From Phorcus lineatus (Eukaryota > Mollusca > Gastropoda > Trochida > Trochidae): a DNA stretch of 64,000 nt. The stretch spans positions 9,678,001-9,742,000 of the forward strand of contig OV121092.1 of the NCBI GenBank assembly GCA_921293015.1, written 5' to 3'. The number at the start of each line of letters is the position of its first letter. Position 1 is the first letter of the stretch. Below, in pieces: positions 1-35,516 of this stretch. A program made the position numbers and the translations under genes. The notes beneath the pieces were generated by a model. That model was given only the letters and a program-made list of their open reading frames with translations. It made no database searches and had not been told where the DNA came from.

Positions 1-139
1 GTGTCAAGAAAAAAAGTAGTGCCGTTTTTGTTCGAGCAAAATTTCAATTGAAATTGTATGTAAGTGCCCCTTTGAAAGGAGTTGTGCCCTTTTTAAAATC
101 AACTTGCCCTGCCCTTTTTGCAACCTAGGGGAAACACTA
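1..139 (+). repeat. 3' end of a TIR DNA transposon (family A)
   Basis: Closely matches 26702-26854 in the same orientation and ends in the same 15-bp terminus CTAGGGGAAACACTA. The left half is outside the window. It lies in a HECW intron. Confidence 0.75.
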
Positions 140-356
140 TTAATGTACATTTTACGGAAGACTCAATTATCAATGTGAAATATTTTATGTAAATTTCATT
201 GACCTCATCCTCAACACTTGAGTTCTACTTTTAACTAGGGTAAATTTTCTACTCTAATCACCTAGCCAACACTTGAGTTCTACTTTTAACTAGTGTATAT
301 TATCTACTCTAATCAGTCACCTAGCTTGACCTCAATATACTCTGACCATCACTGAC

Positions 357-25136
<24,780 letters not shown>

Positions 25137-25678
25137 GCTGAGTCTACCGTCTCATTACATGGCCTCTCTACAGTGCAGCTACTTGACTAGTTGAGGTTCA
25201 TCATGGCTGCAAGGTATCCACCATGGTTAGGGCAGGTTTCATCACTCAGTCCATGTTCCAATGTAATTGAGAAATGACCCTTTGATCTATAGACTGTCAC
25301 AAAACTTAATGATGAATCTGAAAAATAAATAAAGATTTTCACACATGTGATATTTTCTTTCAAATCAATCATTTTGTGAGGTGATATTTTATAAAGAACC
25401 TGTTAGGTAAGATGATCAAAGGGTTACAAGTACGTAGAGGTTATCATACGAGTGTGTTCTATTAGATCATTCATAGGTAGATGGAGCTATTGGTAACTAC
25501 AGGCTTCCAACGTGAAGTTTGAGGTTTCAAAGTCATACAGCTTTGAGTTATGCTCTGAACACAAAAACAGACGCACAGAATTACAGTGATTTATCTCCAC
25601 TACATAGTAGTAGGAGTGTAATTAAAAAGAAGAAATATCAACATCAAAGAAATAGGCCCACAACCAAATAATCTCAAT

Positions 25679-26051
25679 ATACTGTATTCGACTTAATAAC
25701 CGCCCACTTCCCTATAAGCGCCCACCAACCGCGTTTTTGACTGAACAATATGCGTCCTGATTTAGCGCCCACCTCTCAACATTGCTTACCTTGCATGCTG
25801 ATTCATTGAAGAAGGTTTTTCAGTCTTGCAATAAGTCTTTTACTTCCACTAAAGTGAAAAATACAGGGTATTTCAAGACCCCCAGACACCATCAAAATGA
25901 TAAAAAGTTATAAAACCATATTTCAAAGACATGTGTATCGTAAGAAAACACTTTCAAGACTAAACTTGAGGACAATTTTTATCGTTTTAATTAGCGCCCC
26001 CTTTTACCAATTTTTAAGCGCCCCAGGCGCTCATCACGTCGAATACTGTAT
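25679..26051. mobile_element. TIR MITE, about 370 bp
   Basis: ATACTGTATTCGAC at the left and GTCGAATACTGTAT at the right form 14-bp inverted termini with two mismatches. Internal GCGCCCACC/AGCGCCCC motifs recur several times. It lies upstream of the HECW start codon. Confidence 0.7.
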
Positions 26052-26177
26052 TACAATTCAAACACAATGTCCAAAATTGAGGTGTCAAATCAGATGCTCC
26101 TTTGAATACTTTTACTCAAGGTAGCCGCGGCTGATAACATAATTTCATATGCACTTTGTTATGTTATGTATACATAT

Positions 26178-27001
26178 CAGGGATTGGGAAAGGTAGGGCT
26201 AGTGTTTCCCCTAGCCCTTTTGAACATGAGCCCTGCCCTTTTTCCTGAGCGCCCTGCCTTGTTGCTAGCCCAAATCTTCATGTAGGCCGTTTACAGAATT
26301 ACATGTACGCACTTATCTATAATGTTGCAATTGTATTTTACATAAGATACTTATCCTATTGTATGAAGAGCTCATCATTGCTATGGTAATAGAACTACAA
26401 GCATTTGACAAAAGAAACAGTGAATAAACCTAAAGAAGAGAATGATTAAATAAACTAATGATACATCCTTTGTTTTCCTGGGACACATCTGCTGACCACA
26501 TGTTTAGCTAGATACAGAAACAATAGGGGGATTACTGACGAACACAGCAGAATAATCTCACTTGATGTAACGAGTGAAATGAACATGTTTGAAATCCGTA
26601 AGTCATTTAAAATTGTTAAAATAAATGTTATTTTTTTTCTGAATCTATTCATAAGATTCAGAAAGTTATTAAAGATATGTTATATTGCTAGAATTGACAC
26701 AAGTGTCAAGAAACTGTTTAATTTACAGAAAGTAGCGCTGTTTTTTGTCAAAACAATTTCAAATGAAATTGTATGTAAGTGCCCTTTTAAAAGGTGTTGT
26801 GCCCTTTTTTTAATCAATTTGCCCTGCCCTTTTTGCAACCTAGGGGAAACACTAACACATTTTTCACGCTGGATGAACAAATGGCCCATTCAAATTTGAA
26901 ATTTTACCGTTGCCACTAAGGGGAATGGCCCATTCAAATTCTGAAAATGAATAAAAATCCCAAAAATGACCCATTGCTAAAGGCGTCTTTCCAAACCCCA
27001 G
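26178..27001. mobile_element. Family B element split by a family A insertion
   Basis: Outer termini CAGGGATTGGGAAAG (26178-26192) and CTTTCCAAACCCCAG (26987-27001) are imperfect inverted repeats matching family B. The right part has the GGCCCATTCAAATT blocks of that family. The interior 26200-26854 is a separate element. Confidence 0.6.
26200..26854. mobile_element. TIR DNA transposon, non-autonomous (family A), 655 bp
   Basis: Perfect 15-bp inverted termini TAGTGTTTCCCCTAG and CTAGGGGAAACACTA. Subterminal GCCCTGCCCTTTTT motifs occur at both ends. The right 150 bp match window positions 1-139. No transposase frame is present. Confidence 0.82.
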
Positions 27002-27128
27002 CATATACCTGTAGTATCAAATTATTGTGTCAGTCCTTATTATAATTGTGTACATTAATATTGGAACCCTTTTTATTGACTTAAAAAGATTGAATTGCAA
27101 TTGGTAATAATTGTTTTCTTTTCATGAG

Positions 27129-27320
27129 ATCTCTTCACTTCCTCAAGAACACATGTACAGTGCCATTACAGGATTGTTGCCAAGGTTAAAGCCTGTACGA
27201 TTCAGGGAAGTAGTTGAATATTTCATGGAGAATGCCTACCATGAAGGAGATGGAGGTGCCCATCGACGGGAGCTTGACATTTGGATGAAGCGAGTTTACA
27301 GTCATTGCATGGAATCCTAA
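27129..27320 (+). other. Unassigned exon-like open frame
   Basis: Sixty-three codons after a possible 3' splice site (TTTTCTTTTCATGAG) end at TAA 27318-27320. The product is well-mixed and not low-complexity, for example LLPRLKPVRFREVVEYFMEN then YHEGDGGAHRRELDIWMKR, unlike translated intergenic DNA around it. An AATAAA occurs about 170 bp downstream (near 27497). It could be the terminal exon of an unseen gene or a retrocopy fragment. I do not recognise the family and see no upstream partner exon. Confidence 0.35.
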
Positions 27321-30300
27321 GCCCATCATCTGGTCATCAAAAACTACAATATCAGCTTGTAAAAGTTCATTTTGTAAGTTCACAAAATGAATTAATTTGT
27401 TGATGATTTATCTAATCCAGCAAAGACAGTCTTAAATAACATTTATGTTTACCCATATAGAAACCATTGAAGTTATGAATAGAACGACCATTGGAAAATA
27501 AAATCAATATTCTAGGCTCATATATTTCAATCATAATTCAACACATATATTGTCAGTTTGAAATAGATTTTCAAACATTTCTCATCAATCATGTATATTT
27601 AAACTCCACCATAAATGCCTTATAACTGATATTGCATTATCATGATAAAAGTGCATCATTCTTATCTAAGAGTCGTTGCCATGGAAACTATCAGCCGACT
27701 TAAAGCCAAATAGTCTTCTCAATAGATAACTCAACACTATCAGTCTCCTATTACACAACAAGTGCCCACTGCGTAAACACCATTGTCAATAACATGCTTA
27801 TTGCATAAATACTAGCAAGCACTGGTGTTCAGGATTATGGATCTGACTTGCGAATAAGTGGTTATCTTGGCACTGGACAACTTAACAGGAGGACAGGCAG
27901 CACAAGGGCATTAGTATACATTGATAAAATAGCATTCTGATAGTCCATCCAGGGCAGACAATTGTATCTTTGAGTAGTATTTTCTGACAGTGGAGCTTTT
28001 GGCTTAATAAGTCAAGCATCACACACAATTGTCATCGCAGTGCTAATTATTCAAGAATCCTGTACTATGTATACAATTTATTGAAACAACAGTAATGGTA
28101 TTTGTAAACTAATAATGCCAGAATCCTACACTCACTATTCAGGAATCCTACAAGGCGTGGTGGGCGTGTTGTACACTTCAGGAAATGGAAGGAATTCGTT
28201 GGAGTCATGCAGAAACATGGATCACTAATTTTTTTTAACATACATTTGATAATCTTTCCAGTATACAATATCTGTAACACTACTGAACAAATGAATGGCT
28301 CAAGAGCATATAGCATAAGCCAACTGCATGGCTGAAGTGTGATGTTGAATATCATCAATCTGCAAATTACTCCTGATAATCAACAACACTCAGACCCATG
28401 CATGTATACTTATGATTCTGATCAGATTATCAGATCTGGGGTAATTTTTGCGAATCATTTACATTAGGAAAATGGTGAAGATATATATACCCCTAAAAAT
28501 TTTAAAGGACACCAGACAAAACACATAAAAACTGCATAAACAACAAATAGTTCTTCAGATATCTCTTAAATCCTTATCATCTGAAAAAAAGTCAACCAAC
28601 TTTCAAGTTGTCTCAGAATCTATTGTACTAACCATATGTGACCTAAACTAACATAACTATAACCAATTTTAATCCTGTTATTGTTTGAAATGCATGAGTC
28701 GACAAAACCGTGATTCAAAATGGATCTAAGAATAAAAAAACTATCCAAAATTTTAGTACTTTTAAAACTTTGTGTAACATACCACTTATACATGAAGTAT
28801 GTAATTTAAGACTTACATTGGAAGTAATTGTTTTCAGGGCACCTCAATGCTCCTACTCTACGTTGCTCTGTCATCACATTTACAATATATTATTGGCCTA
28901 AATCAAGGTACGTCAACACAAGCCATCACCACTTTTGTGCTTAAAGTTGCACTGCTCTTTAGTCAAAACTATCCTCAGCCTCTACCAAAAACTTCCTGCC
29001 ACAATCCTAACATTTTCTTTAAAAAGTCACCATTTTTGGAGGTTAATAAATCTTTTACATATCAAGAAGTTTTTGACTCAAAGCAGTTTTTTGTTCTAGG
29101 TCACAGTGCTTTGGCAAGAAGTCTCCACAATATTAGTTCTTTAAGAAGAAGCAAGTCATTGACTTACAAGGTAAGTTCTAGGTATAATTTGGCAAGACAG
29201 AGATCTTGTTCTAAATTCATGTTAAACAGATTATGTAAAATGTTGTTGCATTATTTTAAGAAAATAACATTTACAAATGCTAAGAACATTAATATAGGCA
29301 AAATGAAAGTTCAGCCCAAACAGCCACCCAAGATTGGAGCACAATTGTTTCTGACCCCTGGCACAATGTCTCACTAATTGATTTGAAATGATCTGGCATT
29401 GCCAGATATTTATTATACATAAGGCTCTCTAGTTGAGATTTTTGTTTTATTGTGGGGAGGAGAACTAAATTTGATTAACTATAAATCTTTCTTAAATGCC
29501 ATAGAGGGTTGAATCCTTTTAATGCTTATTTGTAGTAGTATGCAATGACATTTACAAATCTTTAATTGTCATTATCTAAGACTTGTTATTTCAAATTATT
29601 GAATTTCTAGGATTTCTGGTTTCAAAAGATACTGAAAAGTTCAATCTCAATATAACAGAAAGTATGTTGCTGAAAATTAAGCTTCCTAAAATGTTTTCGG
29701 GGGAAATCAGGTTTTGATGATTCAAATTTTGTGTGAGTCAAGCTAAACGTGTTGTGGTTAAGGACAAGTTTAAATCTCTCTCAAGTGTTCTTGTAAATTT
29801 TCATATTGCAATACAGAAACAACACGATACATACACTTCTCTAAAATATCCAAAATATCAGAGGTTTTAAAATTAACAATTTTTGTGAAGAATTGCAGAA
29901 AAACATAACCAAAAAACATGATTTTACTGACAGTTTTAAACAAAGTGTTAACTCACAAAGTCAAAATAGCAAGGACATGTTAAAATGCAGAAACCAGTCA
30001 CTGAATTATCTCTCTTTACAAAATGACGGCCATTTGAGCTTTAATTGCTGTTATTTAGTCAAGAAGGCATGGAAAATTACAATATGAAAAGTACCAATAT
30101 ATTATGTTTTTCTATATCACAATATATTGTGATACAGAAATGAGCAGCGACACCCATCCTTAATTTCTAGAGCTAAACTTTTGTGAATAGTCAATCTATA
30201 GAAATACAATTGATTATTTATAAAAGGGATTTATCTACGTTGCTAAAAGGTGTATATGGCAATCTTTTATTGTACCCTACAGTAAAGAGTTGACATAACT

Positions 30301-30330
30301 AAGACAAACAATTGTATTCTGTGTGAGATG

Positions 30331-30545
30331 AGGCAATGTGGGGTTAACACCGCTTTCAAGAGAATTTCACCCCTGTCACAGCTGCTAGTATTATTGCAGG
30401 CAGAAAGCCCACAACACTATTGTAGTTTTGCATTGTAGTGAAACCTGTGAGCATTGCACCCAAACCTTACTGTAGAACAGTTCTCTATTGCAGACCAAGT
30501 TGACACTCCCCTTGCGGTAATCAAACCTCGGACCTCTTGGTCCAT
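30331..30545 (+). repeat. SINE-like repeat, copy 2
   Basis: The first 100 bp match 15487-15600. The distal part, read on the minus strand, holds GAGGTTTGATTACC, similar to a Pol III B box, so it may be a tRNA-derived SINE. Confidence 0.5.
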
Positions 30546-31321
30546 TGAACGCAAATGTAACAAAAATTCTAAATTAAAACTATGATGAAGGACATTTCAG
30601 AGACATAAGTTCAGTCAGTGATAGAGAGACAGTGAATGCAGTAACATGACAGTCTGAAAAGATGGGAACATGTTAGACAGTAAAGAAGCTAAGATGTAGT
30701 ATCCATTATGAAGCTTGGTTGGTAGATCCAATTATGTTACATTGTCCCTTTTCAGAAAAAAAAATAAGGTTACACAACTATATAGTCATACTGTATCATT
30801 GTCCAGTTAGCACGAGAATGTGAATTTCAGCCATTGTCAGTAATTCTCAATAAAACAAACTATTGATAAATTGGATGAGAATCAAACGATAACAATAGTG
30901 GCACCTGTAAGACATCAAGCTTATACTTCAGGGCGAGAAGAAGAAATTTTCTCTTGCTGTTGATTTACACTTCTGTGTTACAAACATACACACTTCACCA
31001 CGTTAATCAGATGACACGTATAGTGACTGAAGTTGTTAAAAGAAACCTACACAGATGTATTAAAGATCTAAATAACAATACATATCATTTTGTATCAAAT
31101 AAAACTCTAAAAATTTTCTTTTCTAATTAAATACCATAAATTGATTCTGAAAAAATATAATGAATATAAAAGTTTTTTAAAAAATCTGATCCTGTAAATG
31201 ATCCTTAGCATGAAATTACTTTAAATTAAAAACATTTAAATTGTTCAATGACTTAGCTCAAGTTGTAGACATTCTCATTACACACTTACTTAAAATGATA
31301 GAATCATGAAAAAGGCAAAAC

Positions 31322-31385
31322 GAGGTGGGACAGGCCGAACCCATCCCATCCCCTCAAGGAAGCATGCTTTCCATCTCAGCTGTCA
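31322..31385 (-). repeat. tRNA-like SINE remnant
   Basis: The minus strand shows CAGCTGAGATGG (A-box-like) and GGGTTCGGCC (B-box-like) at tRNA-like spacing. Stems do not pair well enough for a tRNA. Confidence 0.35.
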
Positions 31386-32076
31386 AACTAGGAATGGTGT
31401 AAATAACAACAATCGTAACAACTTCGTAAAGCTTAAGCACATGTTATTTTAAAAATAACAACATTTGAGATAAATTAAACTGTATCACTGTAGCTGAATC
31501 TGGTTTACAAAGTTTACGAATAGATATATTATGACCGATACCACCGCCTAAACCTGCAAAATCAATTAAAATGAATAACTCGTCTGCCCAGCCCATTTAC
31601 TAACATAGTCGTTCTACTGGCTTTTGGTGCCGATACAATGATCGATATCCCAATAGATCACATGTCTTTGGTTAAAAAACACATATGATCGGACACTTAC
31701 GCAATTATAGCTAATGAATTATCCAATTGTCAAAGTTTTCGTGATAAAATGTATCATTTGTCGTACCGTCCTCCATCGTGAACATGGGATTATGGGTAGT
31801 AGAAAATAATTTCCTCTTCCTGTGTGTTAACATACTATTTCCCTCACACTCACATATGCTTGGACACGATGCATATGTATCAAACGTGGTAATCGAGATT
31901 TCAGATTTATTTTGATTTTGTATATTTTTATTTGATTTTCGTCTGAAACAAATATTATATTTTATTATATATTTGGCATATGTGATTTGATACGTCGGAA
32001 GATCCAAAATAGTACATCGTAACTAGTTTGAAACATAACATCACGAAAGGGAATGGCGCCAAGTTGAAATGTCAAC

Positions 32077-35000
32077 ATGGATTATCCCAACACTATCTCT
32101 GCTCTGAAAGTTTTACAATACTCATTGTCATGCACGAAATGGTAATTCAATCTTCAATTCCCAACTTTGTTATGAAGTCAAAATAATTATATAGAGAAAG
32201 GTATTGTTTGATATCCTATTATTGGGCCATCTTCAATCTGATTTCCATTTTGATACCCTTATGTTTCGTGTTTCCGTGATGTTAAGAAATACACTTCTAT
32301 GAGCTCTAAAGCTAATAAAAGACAACCATCGTGAACTTACTAAAGTGATTGAGCACATATTTTCACATTATTTGATATCGAATAGTCATTTGTTTATTCT
32401 ATCGTAAATCTGGTTGACATTTTAAAACAGTTTCCCGTTGATACTAATTTATTTGGTGTCAACGTTGTTCATGTCATGGTATTCGTTATACGTCAAACCA
32501 TGACAATACAACACAGGCTATAGCTTTCACTTAAGTTTTACTGTTTTCGAAACACAGAAAACGTTGAAATTAATGTTGACATATTATTAATACATTTACA
32601 TGGTCATTTCCCAGCAGGCATCCAACATACCTTAATTCCAAGTTGAAATTTAGTTGATTTCAGGTCAGGACCTTGATCAACCAATTTTCAATGTCAGAAC
32701 AACCTTAGTTTCGTGACGTCAAAATCTTTTTGTTTTTTTGACATTGTTTCAACGTCATCAGTACAACATTATACAGACAAGTGATTACTTTAATTAATTA
32801 CATTTGATTATGATTAATAATAATTTACAAGTTAATAAAATACTAATGGATTGTTTTAAAAAATGAAACAAAAAAGCAAAAATGAAGAGTTAACATTGAC
32901 ATGTGATAAGGTTAATAATAGTGGCTTTAGATAAATAAACAATTAACATTCATGTCAATTTTGCAATAATGGGAGGTAACTGTCGTTAGATTTAATTAGA
33001 TTTAAGTACCATAGTATGTGGTATTTTTCATAGATATATATTTTTTCTTTTATCTTTAGAATGGAAAAGATAAATATTTGATTTGAATAATGTCATTAGT
33101 TTTTACAAAACTGATACTGTGCATTTGTAAGAAACATTTTTTGGTGACACTCTGCTCTAAAGTGTTGCAGTGTCATAAAAACATTATACCCTAACGGGAA
33201 AAGCAATTTCTGATTTTCAAACACACTAGATTTATCTCCTAATTATCAATGGATAACTTGTCACAGTTGTCTCCTATCTCCTTGATAAGGCTATGACTAA
33301 GAGCTGACGCATACAGCATCGACTCATACATAAGATGTTTGTATAGAACACATTATAAAAACAAATGCTATCTCAATCTGAACAATCCTGAACAAGACAA
33401 TAGTTAATCTGATGGCTTTTCAACGTTGATACAACGTTGTGGCTTTGATGTTGAACCAATGTCAAAATAATGTCAGATTTCAATGTTAAGGAAAATTTCA
33501 AATGATATCAAGATTCATCGTTATTTCAACGTCAATAAAAAAGATTGTTTCATCATTTCCATGTTGATACAGCGTCAAATTGGCTGTTGAGTTAGTTATT
33601 TATTGTCAAAAATATCTAACATGAAATGTCACATTTCTCGAAAAGTAAAGAAATCATTAATGATTAGGCTACTAATTAAGTGTATACATGGTATCACAAA
33701 ACATTCTAGCCACCAAATCACTTGCATAGCTAACGATTAAATATGAGCAATACAAGTAAAGTTTTAACTGTTCAAGCAATATCTTGCTTTCTTTGCAATC
33801 CTGAAAAATAGCCAAAAATATATATAGAATAGACTTACTATTTCACAGATTTAACAAAAGAACAGGGATTGTACCTTAAAGTCAATGATCAGGATAAGAA
33901 CACATGGGTTTATTTAAAAACATTATTTGAAAAAATTGTAGGGATTATTTATTGTAAAAAATCATCCATGAATGTTTTCCATAAATAGTGGAAAGCATGA
34001 AATTTCTTTGGATTTTCCTCACTGAAGTGAATCGTAAAATGAATGACAAGTGATCATTTTCTGCTTTTATTCACGCAAAACAACTTATTAATAAATGATA
34101 ATGACATGAGACATAAGCCTTAAGTGTTGTTGTCATCATGTTAAAATCTGCCAATGGCTCTTCTTTTTTTTAGCTAAGTCAGCACTGTAAAGGTAGATCT
34201 TTGCATTGACATTAAAACATTGTTTACCATCATGATGCATTTTAGAATTCAATCATAATTACTTCTCCCTTAAACATCAATAACAGACATCTTTTAAGAT
34301 CAAATTGCCTGTTGTGCAGCTTTATAGAAATAACCACATATATATATCAATTCATGGATGTTGTGTCTACATGGAAACCACATTATAAAAAAACAATTTC
34401 GTTGTCGGAACATTGTTTCTTGACGTTAAAATTGACTTTGAAAATTGATTACTTGACTTCCCCACCTTTTTGTCTACTAAAATTTCAAAGGTTAAAAGGT
34501 CACTGCTTTACTGCTGGACTAGTTTAGAATTCTGATCAATCTCACTTTTGATATTTCTATTTTCAGTCACACCTTACGTTCAACCTTATGTACTCTTGGT
34601 GGTTGTGAACATCTTTTCTGTCGGTAAGATATCCTGACTTTCAATTGACCATGGATACACCGATAGAAAATCTTAACTATGAAGGATCGGTATCAGCAAT
34701 GTCATATGTGACTGGATATGTCTTACTTTATCCTTCAATGTGGATGCTGATTTTTTAAATTTATATATGGTTGAATAACACTGTTCCATAAGACAAACAT
34801 GAGTTTGATATGACTCCCATGCAGAGGAACTTTTGCTTAACGAGCAGAACCAAAAGAATCATTCTTGTTGTCTCTTGATTAGTGTAGTTCTGTTTCTCTA
34901 ACTTTACAATAAGTACTTGACATGGTGTGCACCTATAGCACCTACAGATCATTCAGTGTGTTTTGATTTCCTTTGAGAGTTAAGGACCAAAGGAGTTGGG

Positions 35001-35516
35001 GCTCAGTAGGTACTGTAGTGTAACAGATGGGCTTTACATGCAGCAGTATAAAAGTTGCGGCTTTGAGTCTTCCTTTTGCCAAAACATTTTCAGATTAATG
35101 TAAGTTTTTGTTATTATTTTTCCAAATAGTAAGTCATTTCACACTCTAATTTTCACCATAAAGTTAACATCTCAGGGTTAAAAATATATACTTGAAGGCT
35201 TTGTTCTCGAGGTCCTCCTGCACAGGTGTTATGTGGGTTCCTTTCATCCAAGGCTGTGATGTTTTTTTTTTAAAATATATAGTAAGACTTTGCATTGTAA
35301 GTCAAGTTAATCCTTCTCCCTCCATTGACAGAGAGTGCTGCAGCTCCCTTGTTGGCACGAGCTGTCCTGAATGTCAGATCCCGGTTCACGTCAAAGATGC
35401 TCATGTGAACAAGCAACTCTCCAACCTGGTCAGTCTCTGTCAGGAGCTTGGCAGGATTCTTGTGTCTGGTAGTCATGGTGACGACAGAGAGGATCGACCA
35501 ATCAAGAATGCCACAG
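32077..35516 (+). CDS. BARD1: BARD1 exons 1-3: RING domain
   Basis: The N-terminus is short (human BARD1 has about 30 extra residues): MDYPNTISALKVLQYSLSCT. The RING ligands are C19, C22, C35, H37, C40, C43, C52 and C55; the third to sixth lie in GGCEHLFCREC and the last pair in CPEC. C22 is split across intron 1 (TG|T), which confirms the junction. The helix after the RING (VNKQLSNLVSLCQELGRIL) corresponds to the BRCA1-pairing helix. All eight zinc ligands are intact. Confidence 0.95.

Larger units (their letters stand above)
27321..32076. other. Intergenic region between HECW and BARD1
   Basis: HECW and BARD1 diverge; their start codons are about 6.9 kb apart. Apart from SINE remnants (30331-30545, 31322-31385) this stretch is AT-rich with no supported gene. 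An open frame of 176 codons at 28847-29377 is biased to Lys/Ser/Leu and has no recognisable domain. Confidence 0.5.

Noticed and set aside
28847..29377. 176-codon plus-strand open frame
   Set aside because: Composition follows the AT-rich base bias (Lys, Ser, Leu, Phe), with no domain, signal or splice support; probably chance.
31711..32007. 98-codon minus-strand frame next to the BARD1 start
   Set aside because: Lies in the BARD1 promoter region, has no family likeness and is Asn/Ile/Lys-biased.
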